From: Vibrio intestinalis
GTDB taxonomy: Bacteria > Pseudomonadota > Gammaproteobacteria > Enterobacterales > Vibrionaceae
NCBI RefSeq assembly: GCF_025195085.2
Contig: NZ_JANAVY020000003.1
Location: 62,001-126,000 of the forward strand
Direction of reading: 5' to 3'
Length of the DNA stretch: 64,000 nt
Shown here: in pieces, positions 9,455 through 19,002 of the stretch
Layout of the letters: each line of letters opens with the position of its first letter
Position numbering within the stretch: the first letter of the stretch is position 1
Notes under the pieces: model-generated
What the model saw: the letters and a program-made list of their open reading frames with translations, nothing else
What the model was told of the DNA's origin: nothing
The model's database searches: none
Translations under genes and position numbers: made by a program

Positions 9455-10513
9455 TTAATTCAACCGCTGTATTATCTCACCCTTATTAGCCAAACTAATA
9501 CGTGTATACGCGCCATTAACCAAGGTGAGGTTTGGCGGCACATGACCAATATCGACATCGGTCAAGACAGGGATACCAAGTGGAGTGAGATGTCGCTTGA
9601 GCACTTCATGATAGGTCAACATATTGGAGTTGTCGGAATCAATACAAGCACTGCGCCCCAGCACTAAAGCAGAAACTTGATCAAACACGCCTTTAAACTT
9701 CATGCTCAAAATCGTCCGAGCCAACTCAACAGGAAGCATTTCTGCATTCTCTAAATAGAGAATGAGCGGAACATCAGACTGAACATTCAATTTTTCAAGG
9801 TCTAAATAGGGAGTCATAAATAGATAACGTAGCGTATCCCAACATCCTCCAATCAAACGCCCTTCAATAACATCATCTGGATAAGATTGTTGATTAAGCT
9901 CGGATGGTTTCACTAACCACTGCCATTTGGTCGGCTTATCAAACTCAAAATCAGCACTTGGATTCGCCACAAAATTCGCCCATTGATGGCTATGAGCTTG
10001 AGAAGCATGTTGGACAAACTCACCACCACTCGGCGTCATTAAATGAGAGATAGTGCCTTGGGTTAATGGGTCTTTGGTGAACCCTGTTTGATCCATTAGA
10101 TTGCTGCAATGCAGCGTTGCCCAGTTTAGCTTACTGGTCAAAGCGACATTGACGGTGCTGATGTCTGAGAAGCCAATTATCCATTTGGGTTTTACCGATC
10201 TTAGTTTTTCAAAATCCAATAGCGGCAGAACTTCCATGGCTAATTCACCGCCCCAAGGTGGTGCGATGGCATCAATGCTGTCATCAAGCAAAAAGCCCAT
10301 TAGCTCGTGCGCTCTTTGTTCAGCCGAGGCACTGGCTTGCTTCTGTTGGCCGACAAAGCACTCCCCTTGCACAGTAATAAAACCAAATGAATGGAGGTAA
10401 TCGAGTACCAGTCGAAAACGCGCAAGATGCTCTGGTGCTATACCAGAAGAAAAAGCGGTTAGCGCGATTTTACTGCCCGCTTTAAGCGGTGCTGGGTACT
10501 GAATATCTTTCAT
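9455..10513 (-). CDS. S66-family LD-carboxypeptidase / MccF-like peptidase
   Basis: A cytoplasmic serine peptidase of family S66, which includes LdcA (removes the terminal D-Ala of murein tetrapeptides) and MccF (cleaves microcin C). The 352-residue protein has the nucleophile Ser116 in IIGFSDIST, a Glu in LYLENAEM and a His in the late DIGHVPPNLTLVNG motif, which form the Ser-Glu-His triad. PPWGGE replaces the usual GGYG-like loop, as in the longer MccF-type members. The length (E. coli LdcA is about 300) also suggests the MccF-like branch. Monocistronic. The true substrate is not clear. Confidence 0.82.
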   Translation of the reverse strand: MKDIQYPAPLKAGSKIALTAFSSGIAPEHLARFRLVLDYLHSFGFITVQGECFVGQQKQASASAEQRAHELMGFLLDDSIDAIAPPWGGELAMEVLPLLDFEKLRSVKPKWIIGFSDISTVNVALTSKLNWATLHCSNLMDQTGFTKDPLTQGTISHLMTPSGGEFVQHASQAHSHQWANFVANPSADFEFDKPTKWQWLVKPSELNQQSYPDDVIEGRLIGGCWDTLRYLFMTPYLDLEKLNVQSDVPLILYLENAEMLPVELARTILSMKFKGVFDQVSALVLGRSACIDSDNSNMLTYHEVLKRHLTPLGIPVLTDVDIGHVPPNLTLVNGAYTRISLANKGEIIQRLN

Positions 10514-10606
10514 TTGATTACCTCGTTTATCCCTTTTAATTCAATAAACTAAATCATTCATTCCACAACATTCAAGCACTCAATTGCATCGCAATTACGC
10601 AGGCAC

Positions 10607-10636
10607 AAAAAAAACCGAAGCATTTGCTTCGGCTTT
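10607..10636 (-). terminator. Terminator after AbgT-family gene
   Basis: On the minus strand, a GCCGAAGCA stem with a 2-3-base loop is followed by eight T residues, 18 bases after the stop codon. Confidence 0.9.
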
Positions 10637-10653
10637 TGTTCAATTGATTATGT

Positions 10654-12240
10654 CTAAGGCGTGTAGTACGTCGCTGCGCCTGGGCCTACTGGTAGACCTA
10701 GTAGGAATACCCAAATGTAGAACAAGATACTCCAACCTACGATGAAGCAGATTGAGTACGGCAGCATGGTCGCGATAAGCGTACCGATACCTAGATTCTT
10801 CATGTAGCGTGTTGCAACCGCTAGGATCAAGCCAAAGTAACTCATCATTGGTGTAATGATGTTAGTGGTTGAATCACCGATACGGTAAGCCGCTTGAATC
10901 GTTTCTGGCGCGTAACCAACAAGCATTAGCATAGGAACGAAGATTGGCGCTGTTACCGCCCACTGCGCTGACGCTGAACCGATCATCAAGTTAATGAAGC
11001 CACACATAATAATGAATGCGAAGAACAGCATTGGACCTGTCAGACCAATCTCTTGTAGGAAGCTTGCACCCGCAACTGCGAATACTTGACCAAAGTTAGT
11101 CCACTTAAAGAAAGCAACGAACTGAGCTGCGAAGAACACAAGTACGATGTACATACCCATAGAAGACATCGATTTTGCCATTGCATCAATGACATCGCGA
11201 TCGGTTTTCATCGTGCCTACGACTTTACCGTAAACAAAACCCGGGATTGCAAAGAAGACAAAGATAAAAGCAACGATACTTTTCAGGAATGGTGAACCAG
11301 CAACCGTACCTGTCGCCGAGCGCAGCACGCCATCTTCAGGAACAATCGTCCACGCAAGAAGTGCTGAAACAGCAACAACGGCAAGACCTGCTAGTTTTAG
11401 ACCTTTCTTTTCTACATCTGTCAGTTTGCCCATTGAGTCTTGAGACAGATCTTCAGATGCATCTTCATCATTGTATTTGCCAAGTTTTGGCTCAACGATT
11501 TTCTCAGTTACGAACGCACCCGTAATCGCAATGAAGAAGGTAGAAACAAACATGAAGTACCAGTTTACTTCAGGACCAACGGTGTAAGTTGGATCAATCA
11601 TTTGCGCGGCTGTTTCTGTGATACCAGAAAGCAGTGGGTCAACCGTACCGATCAGAAGGTTTGCTGAGTAACCACCAGATACACCAGCAAATGCTGCCGC
11701 AAGGCCTGCAAGAGGGTGACGGCCAAGCGAGTGGAATAACATCGCAGCCAGTGGAATAAGAACAACGTAACCTAACTCAGAAGCAGTATTTGAAATGATA
11801 CCTGCAAATACCACCGTGACTGTCACCATGCGTTTTGATGCGCCCATAACTAGGCCACGCATTGCTGCTGATAGTAAACCTGAGTGCTCAGCAATCGCGA
11901 CACCTAACATAGCAACCAATACAGTGCCAAGTGGTGCAAAGCCAACAAAGTTTTTCACTAAGTTAGTAACGATAAGCTGAAGACCTTCCGCATTGAGCAA
12001 GCTTACAACGTGAATCATGCCATCTGCTGCACGACCTTTCGCGCCTTCAGGGCGAGGGTCCATAACAGAGACTTCGAAGTAACCGGCAATGCCAGAAGTG
12101 ATAAGAATTGCCAAACAGAAAATGGCGAATAGTGTGATTGGGTGGGGTAAAAGGTTCCCCAAATACTCGACCGTGTCTAGAAAGCGTGTAAATAACGGTT
12201 TTTTCGGCGAGTTTTGCTTAATCGAATCAGATGAACTCAT
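10654..12240 (-). CDS. AbgT-family transporter
   Basis: A polytopic inner-membrane protein (528 residues, about ten or more hydrophobic segments). AbgT takes up p-aminobenzoyl-glutamate, a folate breakdown product; several relatives (MtrF, YdaH) export sulfonamides or p-aminobenzoate-type compounds. Family signatures include NTASELGYVVLIPLAAMLF, GGYSANLLIGTVDPLLSG and IGSASAQWAVTAPIFVPM, followed by GDSTTNIITPMMSYFG. A near-consensus AAGGAGGG precedes the ATG. No abgAB hydrolase subunits lie nearby, so uptake coupled to cleavage is not indicated. A PurR-like operator lies 100 bases upstream. Confidence 0.88.
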   Translation of the reverse strand: MSSSDSIKQNSPKKPLFTRFLDTVEYLGNLLPHPITLFAIFCLAILITSGIAGYFEVSVMDPRPEGAKGRAADGMIHVVSLLNAEGLQLIVTNLVKNFVGFAPLGTVLVAMLGVAIAEHSGLLSAAMRGLVMGASKRMVTVTVVFAGIISNTASELGYVVLIPLAAMLFHSLGRHPLAGLAAAFAGVSGGYSANLLIGTVDPLLSGITETAAQMIDPTYTVGPEVNWYFMFVSTFFIAITGAFVTEKIVEPKLGKYNDEDASEDLSQDSMGKLTDVEKKGLKLAGLAVVAVSALLAWTIVPEDGVLRSATGTVAGSPFLKSIVAFIFVFFAIPGFVYGKVVGTMKTDRDVIDAMAKSMSSMGMYIVLVFFAAQFVAFFKWTNFGQVFAVAGASFLQEIGLTGPMLFFAFIIMCGFINLMIGSASAQWAVTAPIFVPMLMLVGYAPETIQAAYRIGDSTTNIITPMMSYFGLILAVATRYMKNLGIGTLIATMLPYSICFIVGWSILFYIWVFLLGLPVGPGAATYYTP

Positions 12241-12339
12241 CTGTTCCCTCCTTGTATTTATTCCATTGCATTTGTGACAAAAATGTCAAAAGCTGGGGCA
12301 GATTACTTTACCGAGGGAACAATGAAAAATTCGAAATGT

Positions 12340-12355
12340 AAGCAAACGTTTCAAT
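12340..12355. promoter_or_regulatory. Possible PurR operator upstream of AbgT gene
   Basis: AAGCAAACGTTTCAAT fits the PurR 16-mer (ANGCAANCGNTTNCNT) at all but one fixed position. It lies 100 bases before the transporter start. Related LacI-family regulators share this GCAAACGTTT core, so the regulator is an inference. Confidence 0.5.
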
Positions 12356-12489
12356 TGGTAGTTTTATATACTAAAAACAAGCTTGTTTAATAGCTCGTTA
12401 AACCAACACGAATTAATAATTCAGAATTATTAACAAGTTTAATTCATTCACCTACATTTTAGTTGCATACCGTGAGCAAACGGAGAAGA

Positions 12490-12615
12490 TTACTTTTGTA
12501 CGGCTTTAAAACGTGGATTTGATTTACAAATTACGTATAGGCGACCACGACGCTTAACGATTTGACAGTCAGGGTGACGATTCTTCGCACTCTTTAATGA
12601 CTTAACAACTTTCAC
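12490..12615 (-). CDS. Ribosomal protein L36, zinc-independent paralogue
   Basis: A 41-residue protein beginning [16 protein letters not shown]. It contains [19 protein letters not shown], the pattern of the YkgO-type (C-) L36. It lacks the full four-ligand zinc site of canonical RpmJ, so it can replace that protein when zinc is scarce. The start is a GTG at 12615-12613 that overlaps the TAG stop of the upstream L31 gene, with AAGGAGGAT at the proper distance inside the end of rpmE2. It is co-transcribed with rpmE2 under a Zur box. Confidence 0.92.
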   Translation of the reverse strand: MKVVKSLKSAKNRHPDCQIVKRRGRLYVICKSNPRFKAVQK

Positions 12616-12875
12616 TATTTATCCTCCTTATTAAATGAGCCAAAACGACGGTTGAAGTTTGCGACACGTCCTTCTTTATGAATCACGCGTTGTTTACCGG
12701 TATAGTAAGGATGAGACTCTGACGACACATCCAAAGTGAAATACGGGTAAGTCTTGCCGTCTTCCCATTCAATGGTGCGGTCTGTCTGTAGCGTTGAACC
12801 AATCACAAAATATTTGTCTACGCTTGTGTCGTGGAATACCACTTTTCGATATTCAGGGTGAATGCCCGCTTTCAT
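12615..12875 (-). CDS. rpmE2: Ribosomal protein L31 type B, zinc-independent
   Basis: An 86-residue L31 of the type B group: [29 protein letters not shown] and [11 protein letters not shown] are characteristic. It contains no CxxC zinc ribbon, unlike RpmE. In the family, such forms are made when Zur is derepressed, letting the ribosome release zinc bound in L31. It starts 24 bases downstream of a Zur box and overlaps rpmJ2 at its stop. The sequence makes the zinc-sparing role very likely. Confidence 0.95.
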   Translation of the reverse strand: MKAGIHPEYRKVVFHDTSVDKYFVIGSTLQTDRTIEWEDGKTYPYFTLDVSSESHPYYTGKQRVIHKEGRVANFNRRFGSFNKEDK

Positions 12876-12895
12876 CGATCAATCCTCATTAATTA

Positions 12896-12916
12896 AATTG
12901 TTATGTTATAACATTT
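12896..12916 (-). promoter_or_regulatory. Zur box before rpmE2-rpmJ2
   Basis: TGTTAT-GTT-ATAACA (12899-12913) matches the enterobacterial Zur core TGTTATANTATAACA in both arms, with AT-rich flanks. It lies 24 bases upstream of rpmE2, where bound Zur would block transcription under zinc-replete conditions. Fit to known regulation of C- ribosomal paralogues is strong. Confidence 0.85.
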
Positions 12917-12997
12917 TAATTAATAATCATTCTCAACAAGAATTGCAAGCAAAATTTGTGATAGTTTTAGCTGAGATTAAAAATTGAGATTGAACAG

Positions 12998-13693
12998 ATG
13001 TACTCCATCAGCCCGATTGGCATCATAGAAACACCGTACAAAGAAAAGTTCGCAGTGCCCCGCCAGCCAAGGCTTGTGCCTAGTGCGAGTGCTAAAATAA
13101 AACTGCAAGGAGAAGTGAATTGCGCTGAAGCGATTCGTGGAATCGAGCAATTTAGCCATGTATGGCTACTCTTTCTATTTGACCAAAATTTAGACGCAGG
13201 TTGGAAGCCGACAGTAAGGCCACCTCGTTTAGGGGGTAATGAAAGGGTTGGCGTATTAGCCTCTCGTTCGACCTTTCGCCCAAATGGTATCGGAATGTCA
13301 GCGGTCGAACTAAGAGGCGTAAGCCAAAAAGGAGAGCAGTTTTACTTGGAATTAGGCAGTGTGGATTTAGTCGATGGCACTCCGATCGTTGATATCAAAC
13401 CTTATATCCCCTATTCCGATTCTGTCATGGATGCAAGCGGAGGCTATGCCGAAGCTGAACCCGAAAAGGCGCAAGTTTCCTTCGTTCCTGAAGTGATACA
13501 GGCCTTGAATAAACGTAATGATAGTGAGCAAGTTCTGGCGGTGATCGAGCAAGTATTGGCTCAAGATCCTCGCCCTGCTTACAAGAAGAACAAGCCCGAC
13601 AACAAAGAATATGCGGTAAATTTGTTCGATTTGAACGTAAAATTCACCGTTCGCGACAACTTAGTGTCGGTAACGGCAATTGAACGCTTTTGA
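12998..13693 (+). CDS. trmO: TrmO (TsaA), tRNA t6A37 N6-methyltransferase
   Basis: TrmO uses S-adenosylmethionine to methylate N6-threonylcarbamoyladenosine at position 37 of tRNA-Thr, giving m6t6A. The 231-residue protein opens with SPIGIIETPYKEKFAVPRQP and contains the family core LGGNERVGVLASRSTFRPNGIGMS, which forms the SAM-binding beta-barrel, and the VDGTPIVDIKPYIPYSD motif. A small C-terminal domain follows, as in E. coli TrmO. It lies divergent from the Zur-controlled ribosomal genes and upstream of proS, with 111 bases between, and appears to have its own promoter. Confidence 0.92.
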   Translation: MYSISPIGIIETPYKEKFAVPRQPRLVPSASAKIKLQGEVNCAEAIRGIEQFSHVWLLFLFDQNLDAGWKPTVRPPRLGGNERVGVLASRSTFRPNGIGMSAVELRGVSQKGEQFYLELGSVDLVDGTPIVDIKPYIPYSDSVMDASGGYAEAEPEKAQVSFVPEVIQALNKRNDSEQVLAVIEQVLAQDPRPAYKKNKPDNKEYAVNLFDLNVKFTVRDNLVSVTAIERF

Positions 13694-13804
13694 CAAAGCC
13701 ATTTGGCTGATATTATAAGCGGCTAACATTTTCCCATTGTGGGATCTTTAAACTCTTGTCCATTCTGGCTTGAGTTATTCATTTTCATAAAACGGATAAA
13801 ATAA

Positions 13805-15520
13805 ATGCGTACCAGTAATTACCTTCTTTCTACATTGAAGGAAACTCCAAACGACGCAGAAGTAGTGAGCCACCAGCTCATGCTACGTGCAGGTATGATC
13901 CGTAAGCTGGCTTCAGGTTTATACACCTGGCTACCTACCGGTCTACGTGTACTGCGTAAAGTCGAGAACATCGTTCGTCAAGAAATCAACAATGCAGGTG
14001 CAGTTGAAACTTTGATGCCCGTTGTTCAGCCGTTTGAACTATGGGAAGAGACAGGTCGATCTGAAAAGATGGGTGCTGAGCTACTTCGCTTTACTGACCG
14101 CCATACACGTCCGTTTGTACTAAGCCCGACAGCTGAAGAAGTGGTCACTAGCCTTGTGCGCAATGAAGTGAGCTCTTACAAACAGCTTCCGCTTAACTTG
14201 TACCAAATCCAAACTAAGTTCCGTGATGAGCGTCGCCCACGTTTTGGCGTTATGCGCGCACGTGAATTCTGCATGATGGATGCGTACAGCTTCGACATCG
14301 ACAAAGAAGGCCTAGAGAAGTCTTACGAAGCAATGCACACAGCTTACTGTAAAGCATTCGATCGTATGGGCCTTGATTACCGTCCTGTACTTGCTGATAC
14401 CGGCGCTATCGGTGGTAGTGGCTCTCACGAGTTCCACGTACTAGCAGAAAGCGGCGAAGACCTAATCGCATTCTCTTCTGAGTCAGATTACGCAGCAAAC
14501 ATCGAGAAAGCTGAAGCGCTAGCACCAGCAACAGAGCGCGCTGAACCAACTATCGAGATGACGCTAGTTGATACGCCAAACGCGAAAACTATTGCTGAAC
14601 TGGTTGAGCAATTTGATCTGCCAATCGAGAAAACGGTTAAGACGCTATTTGTAAAAGCTTCTGAAGAAGTAAACGCAGAGATCATCGCACTTATCATCCG
14701 TGGCGACCACGAGCTGAACGAAGTAAAAGCTGAAAACCTTAAAGAAGTGGCTTCTCCACTAGAGATGGCAACGGAAGAAGAGATTCGCGCACTTATCGGC
14801 GCAGGCCCAGGCTCACTAGGCCCTGTAGGTCTTAAACTGCCGTTCATCGTTGACCGCACAGTTGCTGTAATGAGTGACTTTGGCGCAGGCGCTAACGTTG
14901 ATGACAAGCACTACTTTGGCATTAACTGGGGCCGTGACGTTGAACTAGGTCAAGTAGAAGACCTACGTAACGTTGTTGAAGGCGACCTAAGCCCATGTGG
15001 TAAAGGTACACTTTCTCTAAAACGCGGTATCGAAGTTGGTCATATCTTCCAACTAGGTACTAACTACTCTGAGAAGATGAACTGTGGCGTACTTGGCCCA
15101 GACGGTAAGAACGTTATCCTAGAGATGGGTTGTTACGGTATCGGTGTATCTCGTGTTGTGGCTTCTGCGATTGAGCAAAACCACGATGAGAACGGTATTA
15201 TTTGGCCAGCAGCGATTGCACCTTTCCAAGTGTCTATCGTTCCAATGAACATGGCTAAATCTGACGAAGTGAAAGAAGCAGCAGGGAAGCTATACGCTGA
15301 ACTGACTGCCGCTGGTATCGAAGTGCTATTTGATGATCGTAAAGAACGCCCTGGCGTTATGTTTGCGGATCACGAACTGATCGGTATCCCACACACTATC
15401 GTTATCGGTAATCGCAGCCTAGAAAACGGTGAGATGGAGTTTAAAGACCGTCGCGCTGGCACTAAAGAAGGTGTTGCGATTGCTGACATCGTTGAGTTTG
15501 TTAAGCAAAAAATAGCTTAA
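13805..15520 (+). CDS. proS: Prolyl-tRNA synthetase
   Basis: A class II aminoacyl-tRNA synthetase that charges tRNA-Pro. The 571-residue length is that of the bacterial form with an editing domain inserted between motifs 2 and 3. Visible parts are [22 protein letters not shown], motif 1 region [15 protein letters not shown], motif 2 [18 protein letters not shown], the INS editing domain (about residues 225-405, which clears Ala-tRNA-Pro), motif 3 [10 protein letters not shown] and the C-terminal anticodon-binding domain. Codon use is biased as in highly expressed genes. It is monocistronic and ends in a strong terminator. Confidence 0.97.
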   Translation: MRTSNYLLSTLKETPNDAEVVSHQLMLRAGMIRKLASGLYTWLPTGLRVLRKVENIVRQEINNAGAVETLMPVVQPFELWEETGRSEKMGAELLRFTDRHTRPFVLSPTAEEVVTSLVRNEVSSYKQLPLNLYQIQTKFRDERRPRFGVMRAREFCMMDAYSFDIDKEGLEKSYEAMHTAYCKAFDRMGLDYRPVLADTGAIGGSGSHEFHVLAESGEDLIAFSSESDYAANIEKAEALAPATERAEPTIEMTLVDTPNAKTIAELVEQFDLPIEKTVKTLFVKASEEVNAEIIALIIRGDHELNEVKAENLKEVASPLEMATEEEIRALIGAGPGSLGPVGLKLPFIVDRTVAVMSDFGAGANVDDKHYFGINWGRDVELGQVEDLRNVVEGDLSPCGKGTLSLKRGIEVGHIFQLGTNYSEKMNCGVLGPDGKNVILEMGCYGIGVSRVVASAIEQNHDENGIIWPAAIAPFQVSIVPMNMAKSDEVKEAAGKLYAELTAAGIEVLFDDRKERPGVMFADHELIGIPHTIVIGNRSLENGEMEFKDRRAGTKEGVAIADIVEFVKQKIA

Positions 15521-15539
15521 TTTCCTCACTTTGAAACTC

Positions 15540-15569
15540 AAAAAGGCTGACCTCGTGTCAGCCTTTTTA
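15540..15569 (+). terminator. Terminator after proS
   Basis: A stem AAAAAGGCTGAC / GTCAGCCTTTTT with a 5-base loop and a T run starts 20 bases after the proS stop. Confidence 0.92.
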
Positions 15570-15622
15570 TTACCTAAGTTTTATTTCCTAGCGCTTTGAT
15601 TCCTTCATGAATCGGAGTTGCA

Positions 15623-17020
15623 CTAGTGAATCTTTTTCGCTGGACCAGTGAAGAAATTCGACTCCTGAATCAGCCCCTTTACTTTGCCTTGCTTGGTAAA
15701 CTCAAAACGAAAGTTTGACTGAAACTCCAACGGCCTAAATTGCTTTTCACCCACTTTATACAAAGCGTACGCGTCTTGCTGATAACCTTGCAGGTACAGC
15801 TGCCCATCACGAATAAAGACATCGGCATAGAAGTTAGGATCGAATTGATAGCGACCAACCAAAGGCTCGATTTCTTGTAAATCGACTTTCAGCACTTCAG
15901 TTTGGTTTAAAGCATAGTGATTCCAGCCTTCTTGTACTGAAATAGAGCGAAGAATCTCTAACGCCAATTGATCACCCTTTTGACCGTTAGTCATCACCAC
16001 CGCCCCTGTACCAAGCTTTGGATACAGCACAAAGTGAGATTCAAAGCCGTGGTTTACACCACCATGAAAAACGTAGTTGGCTCGCACATCATCAGAGCGG
16101 AAAAAACCTAACCCCATAAATGGCGAGGATGGGAAATTAATGGCTGCGATTGTCTGCTGTTTTAACCATGTTTCATCTTCGCCGATGTAGGCGCGATGAA
16201 TAGCAAGCAACATAGTCATAAAGTCATTCGGAGTGGTCCACAAACCTGCTGCGCATCGAGCGGCGTACTTATGCCAACCGGCTTGCTCCCACTCACCAAA
16301 CTTATGAGCATGGGCATAAACATCACTGACATCAGCCTTATCAGGTTGGACGAAACTCGAGTGTGTCATTCCCAAAGGTTTAAACACTTCCTGCTCGGCG
16401 ATTTCAGCAAATGGCTTATTGTAGACTTGCTCTAGCAAGTGCTGAATAACAATGTAGCCTCCATTGGAATAACGAAACTCACCAACGGTAAACTCTTGCT
16501 TCAAAACCCCGTATTGAGAACTGCTTTTGGTGAATGAGGCCAGTGATGGCAGTGACTGACCACTTTCTACCCCAACGTAACCCACATGATTAAAGCCTGC
16601 TTGATGAGAGAGAAGCTGACGTAAGCTGACTGATGACTCGACTAACTGTGCAAACTCAGGCGCCAACATAGGCTTCACCTCAGCGTTTAAATCAAGCAAC
16701 CCTTGCTCTACTGCTCTTAAAACAACGAGAGCGGTCACAGGCTTACTCATCGACGCCACTTGGTAACGAGTATCCGCTGTCGTCGCTTGTCCTGCTTTAT
16801 TACGCTCACCAACAACATATTGCCAATCAGGTTTACCCTGCTTAAAGGTACTCACACTCACGCTAGGGATCTGCCAATACTGCATTCGCTCTTCTAACGA
16901 GTAACGCAGCTCTGGATCTGAGGAATACTTATAACTCGCAATCAGTTTTGATAGCGCTTCTGGCGAATTTGCCCAAACATTCGAACAACATAGGGTTAAT
17001 ACTAAGAATAAATACCGCAT
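15623..17020 (-). CDS. Exported serine hydrolase, beta-lactamase/class C-like fold
   Basis: A 465-residue member of the AmpC/penicillin-binding family (esterase, DD-peptidase or beta-lactamase-like; family S12). I start at 17020 because this ATG has AGGTAGGT upstream and gives a signal peptide (MRYLFLVLTLCCSNVWA); the ATG at 17053 lies inside the terminator of the next gene. Catalytic motifs are SMSK (Ser90-Lys93), YSNGG (Tyr-x-Asn) and a late HGG in VFHGGVNHG in place of KTG, which is common in non-lactamase relatives. A C-terminal domain of about 100 residues follows. The substrate is unknown; a true beta-lactamase is unlikely. Confidence 0.85.
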   Translation of the reverse strand: MRYLFLVLTLCCSNVWANSPEALSKLIASYKYSSDPELRYSLEERMQYWQIPSVSVSTFKQGKPDWQYVVGERNKAGQATTADTRYQVASMSKPVTALVVLRAVEQGLLDLNAEVKPMLAPEFAQLVESSVSLRQLLSHQAGFNHVGYVGVESGQSLPSLASFTKSSSQYGVLKQEFTVGEFRYSNGGYIVIQHLLEQVYNKPFAEIAEQEVFKPLGMTHSSFVQPDKADVSDVYAHAHKFGEWEQAGWHKYAARCAAGLWTTPNDFMTMLLAIHRAYIGEDETWLKQQTIAAINFPSSPFMGLGFFRSDDVRANYVFHGGVNHGFESHFVLYPKLGTGAVVMTNGQKGDQLALEILRSISVQEGWNHYALNQTEVLKVDLQEIEPLVGRYQFDPNFYADVFIRDGQLYLQGYQQDAYALYKVGEKQFRPLEFQSNFRFEFTKQGKVKGLIQESNFFTGPAKKIH

Positions 17021-17041
17021 AAAATACCTACCTAAAAGAAT

Positions 17042-17083
17042 AAAAAACCCCATTGATACTATTTATATATCAATGGGGTTTTT
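17042..17083 (-). terminator. Terminator after yafJ
   Basis: A 16-base perfect stem (AAAAACCCCATTGATA and complement) with a T run on the minus strand lies about 55 bases after the yafJ stop and just before the serine hydrolase start. Confidence 0.88.
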
Positions 17084-17138
17084 ATTAACTTCGCAGATAT
17101 GACCAACGATTTGCGTATCAGTTCTCGATTTAAGCGAT

Positions 17139-17984
17139 CTACTCTAACGGTTCTGTTGGTGCTTGGCTGGCGACCTTCTTAGGTGCAAATGCAACATCCT
17201 TTAGATTATCTGCATTCCCATCAATCAGTTCACCAAAATGAAGAATGCCAAATTCTCCCGGCTTCATTCGGTGCCACTGTTCGTTATCCGTCAAAGGTTG
17301 AGTGGCGATCACTGAAACCACATCATCGGGGGTAGTTTCTTCTTGGAAGTTGATCGTCACATCTTCATCAATCAATGAGGCCTTACCAAATGGAGCGCGT
17401 CGAGTGATCCAATAGAGGTGATTAGTGCAATAAGTCATGACGTATTCGCCATCGGAAAGCAGCATGTTGAACACACCTTTTTCTCTCAGTCGGTCACAGC
17501 ATTCAGCCACAAAACGGAATACCCCCACCATATCTTGAGGTGGCTCCGGATACCGTTGCTCTAGCTGATTCATGATCCAACAGAATGACAGTTCACTGTC
17601 TGTTTGCCCTACCGGTCTGATTCGGCCTGTTTCTAGATCGTGATAATCACTGAGTTGGCCATTGTGGGCGAAAGTCCAGTAGCGTCCCCATAACTCACGA
17701 GTAAATGGGTGGGTGTTTTCTAAGTTAACTCCACCACGGTTAGCCTGACGAATATGACTGATCACCGCCTGACTTTTAATCGGGTAGTTTTGTACTAACT
17801 CTGCAATTTTTGAGTTACAACTTGGGTTGGGATCTTTAAAGGTACGAAAGCCTTTGCCTTCGTAAAAGGTGATGCCCCAGCCGTCACTATGAGGCCCAGT
17901 GTTACCACCGCGCTGCATTAGCCCTGTAAAACTGAAGCAAATATCTGTAGGTACATTTGCGCTCATGCCGAGCAATTCACACAT
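17139..17984 (-). CDS. yafJ: YafJ-type class II glutamine amidotransferase
   Basis: A stand-alone Ntn-hydrolase domain of 281 residues. After removal of Met1 the nucleophile is Cys2 (MCELLGMS). SDGWGITFYEG, SHIRQANRGGVNLENTHPF and FAHNGQL form the glutaminase site, and SELSFCWIMNQL is also conserved. Such proteins release ammonia from glutamine or a gamma-glutamyl amide; the physiological acceptor is not known. Gene order yafJ-gmhA-fadE is the same as in E. coli, where yafJ follows lpcA. About 90 bases separate it from gmhA, so co-transcription is likely. Confidence 0.88.
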   Translation of the reverse strand: MCELLGMSANVPTDICFSFTGLMQRGGNTGPHSDGWGITFYEGKGFRTFKDPNPSCNSKIAELVQNYPIKSQAVISHIRQANRGGVNLENTHPFTRELWGRYWTFAHNGQLSDYHDLETGRIRPVGQTDSELSFCWIMNQLEQRYPEPPQDMVGVFRFVAECCDRLREKGVFNMLLSDGEYVMTYCTNHLYWITRRAPFGKASLIDEDVTINFQEETTPDDVVSVIATQPLTDNEQWHRMKPGEFGILHFGELIDGNADNLKDVAFAPKKVASQAPTEPLE

Positions 17985-18074
17985 GGCTTATGTTACTCCC
18001 TATATATCAATGCGCAGTGACACTACCAAATTGAGCATCACTGCGTACCTAAACCGTGTGGTTTGAAACGGAGG

Positions 18075-18653
18075 TTACTTCTCCATTTCCTTTTCAACCA
18101 ATTGGATCACAATGTGGATGATCTTGATGTGGATCTCTTGAATACGGTCAGCATAACCAAAGTGAGGCACTCGAATTTCAATGTCTGCACAACCAGCCAT
18201 TTTTCCGCCATCTTTACCGGTTAGCGCGATAGTCTTCATGCCTTTCGCTTTCGCCGCATCAATCGCGTTTAGGATATTGCCCGAGTTACCAGACGTTGAT
18301 AGACCAAACAGTACATCACCCTTCGCGCCAACGGCTTCTACGTAGCGAGAGAAAACGAAATCGTAGCCGAAGTCGTTACTTACACACGACAGATGGCTAG
18401 GATCTGAAATCGCGATACCTGGGTAACCTGGGCGGTTCTCACGGTAGCGACCAGTTAGCTCTTCAGCAAAGTGCATCGCATCACAGTGCGAACCACCGTT
18501 ACCACAAGACAGCACTTTACCGCCTTGCTTGAAAGAATCAGCAATCTGTTTTGCAGCCGCTTCAATTTGCGCAATGTTATGGTCATCACTTAGGAACTTG
18601 TTCAGTACGTCAGCGGCTTCTGTCAGCTCGCTTTTAATCAAATCCTGGTACAT
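18075..18653 (-). CDS. gmhA: Phosphoheptose isomerase GmhA
   Basis: A SIS-domain enzyme that converts sedoheptulose 7-phosphate to D-glycero-D-manno-heptose 7-phosphate, the first step of the ADP-heptose route to the LPS inner core. The 192-residue protein has [27 protein letters not shown] and [15 protein letters not shown], the substrate phosphate site, and a C-terminal [13 protein letters not shown] helix. I prefer the ATG at 18653 ([10 protein letters not shown]), which fits family length and has AAAGAGA at a better distance than the ATG at 18659. Upstream of yafJ, divergent from fadE. Confidence 0.94.
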   Translation of the reverse strand: MYQDLIKSELTEAADVLNKFLSDDHNIAQIEAAAKQIADSFKQGGKVLSCGNGGSHCDAMHFAEELTGRYRENRPGYPGIAISDPSHLSCVSNDFGYDFVFSRYVEAVGAKGDVLFGLSTSGNSGNILNAIDAAKAKGMKTIALTGKDGGKMAGCADIEIRVPHFGYADRIQEIHIKIIHIVIQLVEKEMEK

Positions 18654-18888
18654 AGGCATTCTCTTTTATTCGGTAATGGAGCGCTGTTTCAAGGTTAACA
18701 ATTAAGTTAAAAGTTAGCCTAATTTAACAGCCTCAGACTCTTCTGAGTTTACTTGAACAATTCTTACTGTCGATAGTCACACGGCAAGATTTCATAGTTT
18801 ATTGGCCTTTCACGCTCACAAAATCAGCATCAGCTAACAAATATAGATTCTTTACTCTACATGGATCACTTTTTAACCACATCGCCAT

Positions 18889-18937
18889 TTTACATCTCGT
18901 TAACATAATGACTATAATTTAACTGGTTAGACCTCTT
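18889..18937 (+). promoter_or_regulatory. fadE promoter with FadR operator
   Basis: TTTACA (18889-18894), an 18-base spacer and TATAAT (18913-18918) form a near-consensus promoter 85 bases before fadE. AACTGGTTAGACCTCTT at 18921-18937 fits the FadR consensus (ANCTGGTCNGACNTNTT) with one mismatch and covers the transcription start. FadR would repress here and be released by long-chain acyl-CoA, as known for fad genes. Confidence 0.82.
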
Positions 18938-19002
18938 ACAAGTAAAACCCGTAAAAACAGACGTAACAACAGAAATAAAACGTCTAAAAAGGAACGAACA
19001 AT

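Noticed and set aside
12275..12288. TGACA-AAAA-TGTCA palindrome before the AbgT gene
   Set aside because: It also reads as a TTGACA -35 element on the minus strand but lacks a good -10; no known regulator can be assigned.
12917..12940. Possible half Fur box between Zur box and trmO
   Set aside because: Only one arm (AATAATCATTCTC) resembles the consensus; not palindromic.
14488..14907. Serine-rich minus-strand frame inside proS
   Set aside because: Shadow of a codon-biased gene; low-complexity serine/alanine composition is an artefact.
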